Source: Prevotella sp. UBA7551 (GTDB lineage Bacteria; Bacteroidota; Bacteroidia; Bacteroidales; Bacteroidaceae). Taken from it: a stretch of 23,461 nucleotides of DNA. The position numbers and the translations under genes are program-made. The stretch is taken from assembly GCA_002479145.1 (NCBI GenBank), contig DLLX01000048.1:33130-56590 (forward strand), given 5' to 3'. Each line of letters opens with the position of its first letter. Position 1 is the first letter of the stretch. Below, piece after piece: positions 1-8,172 of this stretch. Under the pieces are notes generated by a model. The model did no database searches, was not told the origin of the DNA, and saw only the letters and a list, made by a program, of their open reading frames with translations.

Positions 1-319
1 CCGCCACATCGGAGGCAATGATGGCGGTCACACCTGCCTTCCGGGCGGCATCCAGTATCTCTCGCATTGTGGCGAGGTCGCCGTCGTAGATGATGGTGTT
101 GACGGTAAGGTAGGTCTTGATGCCGTGTTCGCCACAGATGGCTACTATCTTTTGCAGGTCGCTGATGTCGAAATGGTTGGCCGAGTGGGAGCGCATGTTG
201 AGCTTGCCCACGCCGAAATAGACGGAATCGGCCTCAGCCTGGATAGCGGCCGCCAATGACTCGTAGCTGCCCACGGGAGCCATTATCTCATAATGGTTGT
301 TGTTTTCTTGATGAATCAT
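1..319 (-). CDS. Peptidase U32 family protein, N-terminal part (cut by window edge)
   Basis: Reading the minus strand from an ATG at 319 gives 106 open codons that run off the window start. The translation begins MIHQENNNHYEIMAPVGSYE and continues with features of the U32 (YegQ/RlhA-like) N-terminus: the EIMAPVGSYESL segment, then AEADSVYFGVGKLNMR, then a TIM-barrel-like KTYLTVNTIIYDGDL strand. Known U32 members act in tRNA or rRNA hydroxylation or as collagenase-like proteins; which applies cannot be told from this part. It starts 53 bases after the stop of the CPBP protease gene on the same strand, so it is probably the third gene of a ribF-led operon. The family call is fairly secure; the exact role is not. 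Confidence 0.8.
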   Translation of the reverse strand, partial: MIHQENNNHYEIMAPVGSYESLAAAIQAEADSVYFGVGKLNMRSHSANHFDISDLQKIVAICGEHGIKTYLTVNTIIYDGDLATMREILDAARKAGVTAIIASDVA

Positions 320-372
320 GATTCTTAATCAGAAATAAAGCGACTCTATTTCCCCGTTGCCAAGTGGAATTG

Positions 373-1272
373 TCATTTCTTTGTGCGCACAATGATTTGG
401 AAGAGGCTTGGGAAGAAGATGCAGAGCGAGCAAAGAATGCCCGTGAGCATCATTCGTTCTGACCCATGGAATAGGTCTATCAGCTTTCCATCGGCCATTT
501 GAGGCATCAGTGCGAACATGACGTAGGCCACAGTATTGTTTACCCAATGTATGATGATGGCCGGCATCATACTGCCCGTGCGGTAATAAAGCCATCCGAG
601 GAGCAGCCCCATGATGAATCCGTGCACCCCTTGAGCCAAGTTCATGTGTACGGCTCCAAAGAGCAGAGCAGACAAAGCTATGGCCACATAGGGCGACCAT
701 TTGTGTGTGAAGGCTTCGGAGTGGGCTGTGTCGTGAGACGAGTCATGGGTTTCTTCCCTCCAGCTTCTTCCTCCCATTATATTCAGCAAGACTCGCAATA
801 TACCTCCACGGAAGACAAATTCCTCGGCGATAGGAGCAAGGACACCCAATGCCACATATCCCCATGGCTCACGCATGACACTTTCGAAGAGGGCTTGGTC
901 GGCATCGTTTATCTGGATTTGCAGCTTTTCGTAGACCCACTCGAATGGAAGAATGGTGCCCAGAGCGAGTAGGGCGCACCACAAGAGCGTAATCCATGGC
1001 TGGGAACGGAGGTAGGTGCGGTCGATGGGCGTCCACCTCAAGCGGGGAAACAACATGATGGTGATTAGGCTGGACATCACAGACGAGACGGCTACAATCT
1101 TACCTTGTGTGCCATTGGCTACTCCCTGGGCCAGCTCAGTGAAGTCGGTGTGGTTCAAATAGCAATCAACAAGCATCACGACAATATTGACAACCTCCTG
1201 TATGACGAAGAAAGTGATGAGCATTAGTACAGCGTCTATCGCCCATCTTCCTAAAGTTTTATTCTCTTTCAT
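373..1272 (-). CDS. CPBP family intramembrane metalloprotease
   Basis: This 299-residue membrane protein has the CPBP (Abi/CAAX protease and bacteriocin-processing) signature: EEFVFR at 150-155 (motif EExxxR), then H209 in FGAVHMN and H242 in IIHWVNN. These glutamates and histidines are the expected zinc-site residues in the membrane. Hydrophobic segments lie near 13-36, 58-75, 92-110, 137-150, 195-210, 218-230, 237-257 and 275-295. The family includes self-immunity and prenyl-protein-processing enzymes, but most members have no known substrate. A hydrophilic loop at 171-191, between the first two motifs, is unusually rich in histidine and acidic residues. The start overlaps the end of ribF by 14 bases, so the two are co-transcribed. 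Confidence 0.88.
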   Translation of the reverse strand: MKENKTLGRWAIDAVLMLITFFVIQEVVNIVVMLVDCYLNHTDFTELAQGVANGTQGKIVAVSSVMSSLITIMLFPRLRWTPIDRTYLRSQPWITLLWCALLALGTILPFEWVYEKLQIQINDADQALFESVMREPWGYVALGVLAPIAEEFVFRGGILRVLLNIMGGRSWREETHDSSHDTAHSEAFTHKWSPYVAIALSALLFGAVHMNLAQGVHGFIMGLLLGWLYYRTGSMMPAIIIHWVNNTVAYVMFALMPQMADGKLIDLFHGSERMMLTGILCSLCIFFPSLFQIIVRTKK

Positions 1273-2206
1273 TTGTTTCTTCTATTTCAATAATCTTTTG
1301 TTGGTCTTGCTTGAGTTGTTGGGTCAATTCCTCAACGGAACGGAATTTGTGTTCATCACGGATGCGATGAAGGACGGCTACTTGTAGACTCTTACCATAA
1401 AGATTGCCGTTGAAGTTGAAAATATGGGCTTCCAAAGTTAGGGAATCGCCTCCGAAGGTGGGTCGTGTCCCGATATTCATCATGCCCAATCGCCAGGTTT
1501 CCTCTCCTTCTATTCTGACCTTGACGGCATAGACACCCGATGCGGGGATAAGAATGCGTGGCTCATCGGGCTGAATGTTGGCTGTAGGGACTCCCATTTT
1601 GCGCCCTTCTTGGAAACCGGAGACCACCTTTCCCTCTATGATATAAGGATGACCCAGGCAAGCCGTGGCTATTTCCATCTCTCCTGCAGCCACATGGCGG
1701 CGGCAGATAGTCGAACTGATGTTCTCGCCATTTAGCTTGAATACAGGATTCTGCACCACCTCCATCCCCATCTCTTTCCCATAGACCACATAATCGGCAA
1801 AGCCTTCAGCGCGATTGTGCCCAAAGCGGTGGTCGTAGCCAATGAAGAGTTTTACCACATGGAGTCGCCGATGAAGCAGGTCGCGCATGAAATCAAGTGC
1901 GGAAAGTTGGGCCAATGCCGCATCAAAGTGGAGAATGACCGCCACGTCAACTCCTGTGCGCTCCAAAAGACACAGCTTCTCATGGAGGCTGGTAAGCAGC
2001 TGGGGTTGGTAGTCGGCATGGAGTACTTCACGAGGATGCTTGTCAAAAGTGATGACCATTGACAGCCGTCCCTCTTTCTGAGCGGTCTTCACCACATGGG
2101 AAAGCAGAAATTGATGCCCCCGGTGAACACCATCGAAGAAGCCGATAGTTGCCACGCACGCCGGTAAGTCGGATGGTCCTTTCTCTTGAAGATAGATGGT
2201 TCTCAA
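1259..2206 (-). CDS. ribF: Bifunctional riboflavin kinase / FAD synthetase
   Basis: RibF phosphorylates riboflavin to FMN and adenylates FMN to FAD in the cytoplasm. The protein has 315 residues, the usual length. The N-terminal FAD synthetase half shows the nucleotidyltransferase motif FFDGVHRGH at 23-31, and ENISSTICR at 161-169 matches its second conserved motif. The C-terminal kinase half shows GVPTANI at 205-211 and the later FNGNLYG and LEAHIFNF strands. No in-frame ATG lies before the conserved VATIGFFDG segment; an in-frame TAG lies seven codons upstream. The start is therefore taken as TTG at 2206, with AAGGAA six bases before it. It leads an operon with the CPBP protease and U32 genes. 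Confidence 0.95.
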   Translation of the reverse strand: MRTIYLQEKGPSDLPACVATIGFFDGVHRGHQFLLSHVVKTAQKEGRLSMVITFDKHPREVLHADYQPQLLTSLHEKLCLLERTGVDVAVILHFDAALAQLSALDFMRDLLHRRLHVVKLFIGYDHRFGHNRAEGFADYVVYGKEMGMEVVQNPVFKLNGENISSTICRRHVAAGEMEIATACLGHPYIIEGKVVSGFQEGRKMGVPTANIQPDEPRILIPASGVYAVKVRIEGEETWRLGMMNIGTRPTFGGDSLTLEAHIFNFNGNLYGKSLQVAVLHRIRDEHKFRSVEELTQQLKQDQQKIIEIEETNERE

Positions 2207-2224
2207 TGATAGTTCCTTACTTGT

Positions 2225-2250
2225 CTATTTATAAATAGTATGCAAAGATA
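2225..2250 (-). promoter_or_regulatory. Probable ribF promoter (-7 box) with a 14-bp palindrome in the leader
   Basis: On the minus strand TATCTTTG (plus 2243-2250) fits the Bacteroidetes -7 consensus TAnnTTTG. No good -33 TTTG is seen 19-21 bases upstream. Just downstream, CTATTTATAAATAG at 2225-2238 is a perfect 14-bp palindrome placed between the -7 box and the TTG start, at about the expected transcription start or first bases of the leader. It could be an operator or chance AT-rich symmetry. Confidence 0.5.
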
Positions 2251-2330
2251 CGATGTTTCTTTCCATTTCTGTCAATGGGAGCGTTAAGTAATCCTTAAAA
2301 CGCACATAAAACACAATGAAAATACATGAA

Positions 2331-2376
2331 AATGGCACCAGTCCAGACCTTCTGAGTCTTTTGGACTGACGCCATT
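2331..2376 (-). terminator. Long imperfect hairpin after alaS, probable terminator
   Basis: AATGGC (2331-2336) pairs with GCCATT (2371-2376). After a 2x2 internal loop, CAGTCCA (2339-2345) pairs with TGGACTG (2362-2368), and GAC/GTC (2346-2348 with 2356-2358) extends the helix. It lies about 93 bases after the alaS stop and before the ribF promoter. On the minus strand it is followed by a T-rich but broken tract (TTTTCATGTATTTTC), so it is a plausible though not classic intrinsic terminator for alaS. Confidence 0.5.
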
Positions 2377-2429
2377 GGGTTATGATGCTGCTTTTTAACC
2401 AGGAAGTTTAAGCAGTTGATGGCCTCTGT

Positions 2430-2446
2430 GGGGATGGATCGTCCCC
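2430..2446 (-). other. Short GC hairpin right after alaS stop
   Basis: GGGGA (2430-2434) and TCCCC (2442-2446) form a 5-bp stem with a 7-base loop, about 20 bases past the alaS stop. No T-tract follows in either direction, so it is more likely a 3' end-stabilising stem than a terminator. It could also be chance. Confidence 0.3.
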
Positions 2447-2468
2447 GCTGTTCATGAATGGACTGACG

Positions 2469-5129
2469 TTACTTCAGGACGATTTCAAGCACCTTTTCGA
2501 CTGCTGCGGTGAGTCCGTCTCTGTCTTTTCCTCCAGCCTGGGCGTAGTGGGGCTGGCCTCCACCACCACCTTTTATGAGCTTAGCCGCCTCTCGGATGAT
2601 CTTCCCCGCATTCAGATTATGGCTGGCAACGAGGTCGTCAGAGAACATGAGGCTGAGCATTGGCTTGTCCTCATGGACTGACCCGACGACGCATACCAGA
2701 TTCTCGGGGATGGCTTGTCGCACTTTGAACACCAGGTCCTTGGCCGCGGCGGGCTCCAAAGGCATGACGGCTTTCACGACATTTACGCCGTCCACCTCCT
2801 CTGCACGCTTGACAAGCTCTTGGGTCATACGCTCTACGGCCTGTGCACGGAGCCGGTCTATCTCTTTCTTCATGTGGTCGTGCTCGTTGATGTATTTACC
2901 GACCACAGCTTTTAAGTCCTTGGCATTGTTGAAGAGTGTCCTCACATCGCGAAGCGTGTCCTCCAACAAGTAGATAGCATTTTCACAGGTCTCGCCTGTC
3001 ATGGCCTCAATACGGCGCACGCCAGCGGCCACACTGCTTTCGCTTGCAATCTTGAAAAAGCCAATGTGACCTGTTGAGGCAACATGGATTCCGCCACACA
3101 ACTCACAGGAAGGACCGAAGCGAACCACGCGCACATGGTCGCCGTACTTCTCGCCGAACAGCGCAATGGCGCCCAGTTCTTTGGCTTCCGCCATCGGCAT
3201 ATTGCGATGCTCGTCGAGTGGAATGTCCTGTCGGATAAGGCTGTTGACTATGCGTTCAACGCGGCGAAGCTCCTCATCGGTGACTTTCTGATAGTGGGAG
3301 AAGTCGAAACGAAGCGTGTCGGGGCTTACATACGATCCCTTTTGTTCCACATGGTCGCCCAGAACCTGCTTCAGTGCGTAGTCCAAAAGGTGGGTTGCGG
3401 TGTGGTTGCGGGCGGAGGCTTCGCGGAACTTGATGTCCACACAGGCTGTAAACTCCTCCGTTGGGTTCTTGGGCATCCGCTTTAGTATGTGTATGCTCTG
3501 GTTGTTCTCTCGCTTCGTGTCTATTACATCCACGGTCTCTTCGCCGCTAACGAGGGTGCCTTGGTCGCCCACTTGGCCTCCCATCTCACCGTAGAACGGC
3601 GTGTAGTCGAGTACGACTTCAAAGAACGTGCCCTTCTTTTGTTTCACTTCGCGGTATCGAAGGATATGGCAAGGGTACTCAGTGTGGTCATAGCCGACAA
3701 ACTCTTGCTCGCCATTGTGCAGGATAACCCAGTCGCCATTCTCCACTTGCGCGGCATTACGGGCACGGGCTTTCTGCTTGGCCATCTCCTCGTCAAATTC
3801 CTTTTCGTTGACGGTGTAGCCATTCTCCCGGCAAATCAACTCCGTTAAGTCAAAGGGAAAACCATAGGTGTCGAAGAGACGGAACGCCTGTGTGCCACTC
3901 AATTCCTTTTCTCCATGGGCTTTCAGTTCGTCCATTTCACCATTGAGCAAGTTGATGCCCTTGTCAAGTGTACGGAGGAAGCTGTCCTCTTCTTCCTTGA
4001 TGACGCGTGTAATCAATTCGCGCTGAACCGTCAACTCAGGGTAGGCGACGCCCATTTCCTGAACAAGAATGTTGACGAGCCGGTACAAGAATGCTTCCTT
4101 TTGCCCGAGGAAGGTGTAGCTATAGCGCACGGCGCGGCGCAGGATACGGCGGATGACGTAGCCGGCCTTGGCGTTGCTTGGCAACTGTCCATCGGCAATA
4201 GAGAAAGCCACGGCACGCAAATGGTCAGCCACAACGCGCATGGCGACGTCGATTTTCTCCTGCTTGCTCGTGCATTCTCCCTCTTCACCGCTGGGTGTGG
4301 TGAACCCATACGTGTAGCCAGACAGCCGCTCTATTTCCTTGATGATGGGCTGGAAGATATCGGTGTCGTAGTTGGAATGTTTCTCTTGGAGGATGCGGAC
4401 CAGGCGCTCGAAGCCCAAACCGGTGTCGATGACGTTCATGCCGAGCTTCTCCAGCGAACCATCGCTGCGCCGGTTGTATTGCATGAAGACGAGATTCCAG
4501 ATTTCGATGACCTGTGGGTTGTCCTTGTTGACCAACTCGCGGCCTGGAATCAGGGCCTTCTCCTCGTCGGAACGGTTGTCGATGTGAATCTCAGAGCAGG
4601 GGCCACAGGGACCAGTGTCGCCCATCTCCCAGAAGTTGTCGTGCTTGTTGCCGTTGATGATGTGGTCCTCGGAGGTGTGCTTTAGCCAGAATTTTGCGGC
4701 CTCCTCGTCACGGGAAATACCTTCCTTCGCATCACCTTCAAACACGGTGACATACAAATCTTCAGGATTCAAGTTGAGGACATTGACGAGATAATCCCAT
4801 GCCAGGTCAATGGCGCCCTCCTTGAAGTAGTCGCCAAACGACCAGTTGCCCAACATTTCGAACATCGTGTGGTGATAGGTGTCGTGGCCTACTACCTCTA
4901 AGTCGTTGTGTTTTCCGCTAACTCGGAGACACTTCTGGGAGTCGGCACGGCGGCGTGGCTCTGGATCTTTTGTGCCAAGTATGATGTCTTTCCACTGGTT
5001 CATGCCCGCGTTGGTAAACATTAGCGTGGGGTCGTCCTTGATGACCATAGGGGCGGAAGGCACTATGGTGTGACCTTTCGACTCAAAATATTTCTTGAAT
5101 GAGTCGCGGATTTCATTTGCTGTCATCAT
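2469..5129 (-). CDS. alaS: Alanyl-tRNA synthetase
   Basis: AlaRS charges tRNA-Ala in the cytoplasm and edits mischarged Ser and Gly. The 886-residue protein is full length. The class II catalytic core opens with [15 protein letters not shown] at 5-20 and carries [12 protein letters not shown] at 36-47. Motif 2 covers [13 protein letters not shown] at 69-81 and motif 3 covers DTGLGFERL at 235-243. The editing domain shows the zinc-type residues H576 and H580 (HTATH), and C678 and H682 in CELCGGIH. The C-terminal C-Ala domain ends with the glycine-rich [15 protein letters not shown] at 853-867. Either of two adjacent ATGs (5129, 5126) could start it. Its promoter interlocks with that of the divergent MerR gene. 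Confidence 0.98.
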   Translation of the reverse strand: MMTANEIRDSFKKYFESKGHTIVPSAPMVIKDDPTLMFTNAGMNQWKDIILGTKDPEPRRRADSQKCLRVSGKHNDLEVVGHDTYHHTMFEMLGNWSFGDYFKEGAIDLAWDYLVNVLNLNPEDLYVTVFEGDAKEGISRDEEAAKFWLKHTSEDHIINGNKHDNFWEMGDTGPCGPCSEIHIDNRSDEEKALIPGRELVNKDNPQVIEIWNLVFMQYNRRSDGSLEKLGMNVIDTGLGFERLVRILQEKHSNYDTDIFQPIIKEIERLSGYTYGFTTPSGEEGECTSKQEKIDVAMRVVADHLRAVAFSIADGQLPSNAKAGYVIRRILRRAVRYSYTFLGQKEAFLYRLVNILVQEMGVAYPELTVQRELITRVIKEEEDSFLRTLDKGINLLNGEMDELKAHGEKELSGTQAFRLFDTYGFPFDLTELICRENGYTVNEKEFDEEMAKQKARARNAAQVENGDWVILHNGEQEFVGYDHTEYPCHILRYREVKQKKGTFFEVVLDYTPFYGEMGGQVGDQGTLVSGEETVDVIDTKRENNQSIHILKRMPKNPTEEFTACVDIKFREASARNHTATHLLDYALKQVLGDHVEQKGSYVSPDTLRFDFSHYQKVTDEELRRVERIVNSLIRQDIPLDEHRNMPMAEAKELGAIALFGEKYGDHVRVVRFGPSCELCGGIHVASTGHIGFFKIASESSVAAGVRRIEAMTGETCENAIYLLEDTLRDVRTLFNNAKDLKAVVGKYINEHDHMKKEIDRLRAQAVERMTQELVKRAEEVDGVNVVKAVMPLEPAAAKDLVFKVRQAIPENLVCVVGSVHEDKPMLSLMFSDDLVASHNLNAGKIIREAAKLIKGGGGGQPHYAQAGGKDRDGLTAAVEKVLEIVLK

Positions 5130-5167
5130 CGTCTTATGCTATTAATTCCAAAATTTTATCCTAAAGT

Positions 5168-5199
5168 GTTGCAAAGGTACTGACTTTTGAGTATTTTTG
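5168..5199 (+). promoter_or_regulatory. Promoter of the merR-type gene
   Basis: On the plus strand TATTTTTG at 5192-5199 matches TAnnTTTG exactly. GTTG at 5168-5171 gives a 3/4 match to the -33 TTTG with exactly 20 bases between the two. The gene starts 42 bases downstream at 5242. The boxes abut those of the opposing alaS promoter. Confidence 0.65.
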
Positions 5200-5203
5200 C
5201 AAA
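5172..5203 (-). promoter_or_regulatory. Promoter of alaS
   Basis: On the minus strand TTTG (plus 5200-5203), 20 bases, then TACCTTTG (plus 5172-5179) is a perfect Bacteroidetes sigma-ABfr promoter. The -7 box is 42 bases upstream of the alaS ATG at 5129. The whole element lies inside the same 36 bp as the promoter for the divergent regulator. Confidence 0.75.
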
Positions 5204-5241
5204 TTCAAAGGAAACCGAATTGAACAAAAGAAAGAAAAAAC

Positions 5242-5592
5242 ATGGATGAGATGACCAATAAGCGTCCCACCAAGCTCTATTATTCCATAAAGGAGGTGGC
5301 TCAGATGATGAATGTGTCGGAAAGCCTACTTCGCTATTGGGAGACGGTATTTCCCAACTTGAGGCCAAAGACCAACCCCAATCGGGTGCGCCAATATACC
5401 ACAAAGGATATTGAGCAGGTGCGGCTCATCTACAACTTGGTGAAGGTGAGGGGCTTCAAGATTGCCGCAGCCAAAAAGATGATTCATCAAAATCGTGATG
5501 GATCGGAGCGGACGCAGCAGGTTTTGGAGTCGCTTATCGCTGTGAGAGACGAGTTGAAAGACATCAAAAGCCATCTCGATTCGCTCACCTAA
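5242..5592 (+). CDS. MerR family transcriptional regulator (small)
   Basis: This 116-residue protein is a MerR-type winged-helix DNA-binding domain with almost nothing after it. The helix-turn-helix covers YYSIKEVAQMMNVSESLLRYWE at 13-34. The wing covers NRVRQYTTKDIEQV at 47-60, followed by the usual IYNLVKVRGFKIAAAKKM helices at 63-80. A short helical tail at 91-116 could form a dimer coiled coil. There is no effector domain and no cysteine, so metal or thiol sensing is unlikely. The divergent arrangement with alaS and the interlocked promoters suggest it could control itself and perhaps alaS, but no target is proven. A second in-frame ATG at 5251 is possible. Confidence 0.88.
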   Translation: MDEMTNKRPTKLYYSIKEVAQMMNVSESLLRYWETVFPNLRPKTNPNRVRQYTTKDIEQVRLIYNLVKVRGFKIAAAKKMIHQNRDGSERTQQVLESLIAVRDELKDIKSHLDSLT

Positions 5593-5763
5593 TTCGTTGT
5601 ACCCCACGCTGTTTTCTCTTTATAGGAGATCAGAGACAGCCCCACCCACGTCACAGTCCCACCCCCGCAATGTAGCTGAAAAGATGTGCTTGTTTTCCAT
5701 CATGGCGGGAAACTGGTAGGCGGTGAGGCGTATTTCTCATACAGAAACAAGAAATGAACAAGG

Positions 5764-6030
5764 ATGAAAAAGCCAAAAATCAGAATTACATTGGTCGATA
5801 AGAAGGGTGAACACGTTTGCCACCGAGGCCACAAAGTGGGTGACAGCTGGGATTTCGACACCGAACGGGGTGCGTTATGCCCCATGGCGGCACACGTTGC
5901 CTTCCCTTTCATTGACATTCTGCGCTATGGAGGATCGTTTTCAGGACAGGCCGGCGACAGTGTCTGCATCTGTTGCCCCGATGCGCAAGTCATCAACATT
6001 TTCAAGATTGAAAAGGTGACTGAAGGCTAA
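5764..6030 (+). CDS. Small cysteine-rich TIGR04076 family protein
   Basis: This 88-residue protein has the pattern of the TIGR04076 family: C19-x-x-G22-HKVGDSWDFD at the front, GALCPMAAHVAFPFI at 36-50, LRYGG at 53-57, and a terminal CICCPD at 68-73. Family members are short, of unknown function, and keep cysteines that could bind a metal. Here C19, H20, C39, C68, C70 and C71 are candidates. It starts at an ATG preceded by AAGG a few bases upstream. It lies alone on the plus strand between the MerR gene and dxs, with a 171-base gap before it and 204 bases after. No signal peptide or membrane segment is seen. Confidence 0.75.
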   Translation: MKKPKIRITLVDKKGEHVCHRGHKVGDSWDFDTERGALCPMAAHVAFPFIDILRYGGSFSGQAGDSVCICCPDAQVINIFKIEKVTEG

Positions 6031-6176
6031 GTATATTCTTTTCTTCATTTTACATCATTATGGCGGAGTTCATTCGAATAGATGAACCAGAAAGATGTCG
6101 CTTATTGGATTAAAACTAACCATAATTAAACGTCTCTTGATCACCGTGTGTAACAAAGGAATTTCTTGTTTTTTCC

Positions 6177-6208
6177 TTTGGCTTTGCGCCCGCTAATTTG
6201 TAACTTTG
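6177..6208 (+). promoter_or_regulatory. Promoter of the dxs-trkA-trkH operon
   Basis: TTTG at 6177-6180, exactly 20 bases, then TAACTTTG at 6201-6208 is a full-consensus Bacteroidetes promoter. The dxs ATG is at 6235, so the leader would be only about 20 bases. A purine-rich GGGAGAG lies just before the ATG. Confidence 0.8.
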
Positions 6209-6234
6209 CAAAAATTTATTAAGTAGGGAGAGAA

Positions 6235-8163
6235 ATGACTGAAGAAAACCATCAGATACTGCTTGACCAAATAGAATATCCAAGTGACTTGCGCAAACTG
6301 GAAGTGAAGGACTTGCCAGAAGTGTGCAGAGAGCTTCGTGATAATATTATTAAGGAGGTGGCGGTTAATCCCGGGCATTTGGCTTCGAGTCTCGGTGCTA
6401 TCGAAATCACCGTGGCCCTGCATTACGTATTCAACACTCCCGATGATCGTATTGTTTGGGATGTTGGCCATCAGGCATACGCCCACAAAATTCTGACGGG
6501 TCGTCGTGAGTTGTTCAAGCTCAACCGGAAGTTGGGAGGCCTTCGTCCCTTCCCGTCGCCTTTGGAGAGTGAGTACGACACATTCACTTGTGGCCATGCG
6601 TCCAACTCCATCTCAGCGGCGTTGGGCATGGCTGTGGCGGCAAAGATGGAAGGAAAGAACTCCGTTCATCGCCATGTCGTAGCGGTGATTGGTGACGGTG
6701 CGATGAGTGGTGGATTGGCTTTTGAAGGACTCAACAATGTTTCCAGCCAGTCCAACGACCTGCTCATCATCCTCAACGACAACGATATGAGCATCGACCG
6801 CTCCGTGGGCGGAATGGAAAAGTACTTACTCAACCTGGATACTAATGAGACATACAACCGTCTTCGTTTCAAGGCCAGCAAATGGTTGCACGAGCGTGGC
6901 TATCTGAGTGAGAGCCGCAAAAAGAGTATTATTCGCTTGAATAATGCCCTCAAGAGTGCGTTGGCGCATCAACAAAACATGTTTGAGGGGATGAACATCC
7001 GCTATTTTGGGCCTTACGACGGAAACAACGTAATGGAGCTGGTGCGCATCTTCCGCCAAATCAAGGACATGAGAGGTCCCAAGCTCCTGCATCTTCACAC
7101 AAAGAAGGGCAAGGGATACAAGCCGGCTGAGGAGAGTGCGACCATCTGGCATGCCCCTGGCCGATTTGATCCCGTCACGGGTAAGCGGCAGAATAGCGAT
7201 AGTGCCGAGCCGCAGCCGCCGAAGTTTCAGGATGTCTTTGGCGAGACCTTGCTCGAGCTGGCCCGCAAGAACGACCGCATTGTGGGCGTTACGCCTGCCA
7301 TGCCTACGGGCAGTTCGCTTTGTATGATGATGAAGGAGATGCCGGACCGCACGTTTGACGTAGGTATTGCCGAGGGACACGCTGTGACTTTCTCAGCTGG
7401 CATGGCCAAAGACGGGCTGCAGCCGTTCTGCGCCATTTACAGTGCTTTCTCGCAACGTGCCTACGACAGCATCATCCACGACCTCTCCATTCTCAATCTG
7501 CCCGTAGTGCTCTGCCTGGACCGCTCCGGACTGGTGGGTGAAGACGGTGCGACGCACCATGGCGCATTCGATATGGCAGCCCTTCGCCCTGTCCCCAATC
7601 TCACGATAGCCTCGCCGATGGACGAGCATGAGCTGCGGCGGCTGATGTTTACAGCTCAGTTGCCAGGAAAAGGTGCTTTCGTTATCCGCTACCCCCGCGG
7701 TCGTGGCGTGTTGATCGATTGGCATTGTCCTCTTACAGAAGTGAAAGTGGGTACAGGACGCAAGTTGACCGAGGGACAGCCTGGACCTGGCGATGTGGCA
7801 GTACTTACCATCGGGCCTGTGGGCAACGATGTGCAGCGAGCCATCCGTGAGCTGGCCGGCGAGGGAAATCCACAGCATCATAAGATATTCCATTATGATA
7901 TGCGTTTCCTCAAGCCGCTCGACGACCACATACTGCAGGAAGTGGGCACCCAGTTTAGGCGTGTCATTACTATCGAGGACGGCATCCGTGCGGGTGGAAT
8001 GGGCTCGGCGGTGCTGGAATGGATGAGCGACCACGGCTTTACCCCGCACATGACGCGGCTCGGAATGCCTGACGAGTTTGTCGAGCAGGGCACGGTGAGC
8101 CAGCTTCGCCACCTCTGCGGCTACGCCTATGAGGACATCAAGGAATTGTTAAGCAAACAATAA
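6235..8163 (+). CDS. dxs: 1-deoxy-D-xylulose-5-phosphate synthase
   Basis: DXS joins pyruvate and glyceraldehyde-3-phosphate to make DXP, the first step of the MEP isoprenoid pathway and a feeder of thiamine and pyridoxal synthesis. The 642-residue protein has GHLASS at 47-52 and [10 protein letters not shown] at 76-85 for the active-site histidines. It carries the thiamine diphosphate motif GDGAMSGG at 153-160 with N167/N168, and the catalytic glutamate E380 in [13 protein letters not shown]. The pyrimidine-domain segment [15 protein letters not shown] lies at 429-443. The C-terminal domain ends with [16 protein letters not shown]. It is the first gene of an operon; trkA starts 9 bases after its stop. 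Confidence 0.97.
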   Translation: MTEENHQILLDQIEYPSDLRKLEVKDLPEVCRELRDNIIKEVAVNPGHLASSLGAIEITVALHYVFNTPDDRIVWDVGHQAYAHKILTGRRELFKLNRKLGGLRPFPSPLESEYDTFTCGHASNSISAALGMAVAAKMEGKNSVHRHVVAVIGDGAMSGGLAFEGLNNVSSQSNDLLIILNDNDMSIDRSVGGMEKYLLNLDTNETYNRLRFKASKWLHERGYLSESRKKSIIRLNNALKSALAHQQNMFEGMNIRYFGPYDGNNVMELVRIFRQIKDMRGPKLLHLHTKKGKGYKPAEESATIWHAPGRFDPVTGKRQNSDSAEPQPPKFQDVFGETLLELARKNDRIVGVTPAMPTGSSLCMMMKEMPDRTFDVGIAEGHAVTFSAGMAKDGLQPFCAIYSAFSQRAYDSIIHDLSILNLPVVLCLDRSGLVGEDGATHHGAFDMAALRPVPNLTIASPMDEHELRRLMFTAQLPGKGAFVIRYPRGRGVLIDWHCPLTEVKVGTGRKLTEGQPGPGDVAVLTIGPVGNDVQRAIRELAGEGNPQHHKIFHYDMRFLKPLDDHILQEVGTQFRRVITIEDGIRAGGMGSAVLEWMSDHGFTPHMTRLGMPDEFVEQGTVSQLRHLCGYAYEDIKELLSKQ

Positions 8164-8172
8164 GTATAAAGT

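Noticed and set aside
2207..2330. Possible FMN riboswitch ahead of ribF
   Set aside because: The -7 box is about 37 bases from the start, leaving no room for the conserved six-helix FMN aptamer, and none of its conserved segments is visible.
3915..4685. Open frame of 256 codons on the plus strand opposite alaS
   Set aside because: This is a shadow of the alaS reading frame; its hydrophobic, acidic text is typical of the complement of charged codons.
7393..8112. Open frame of 239 codons on the minus strand opposite dxs
   Set aside because: It is antisense to a certain gene and has no family features or promoter.
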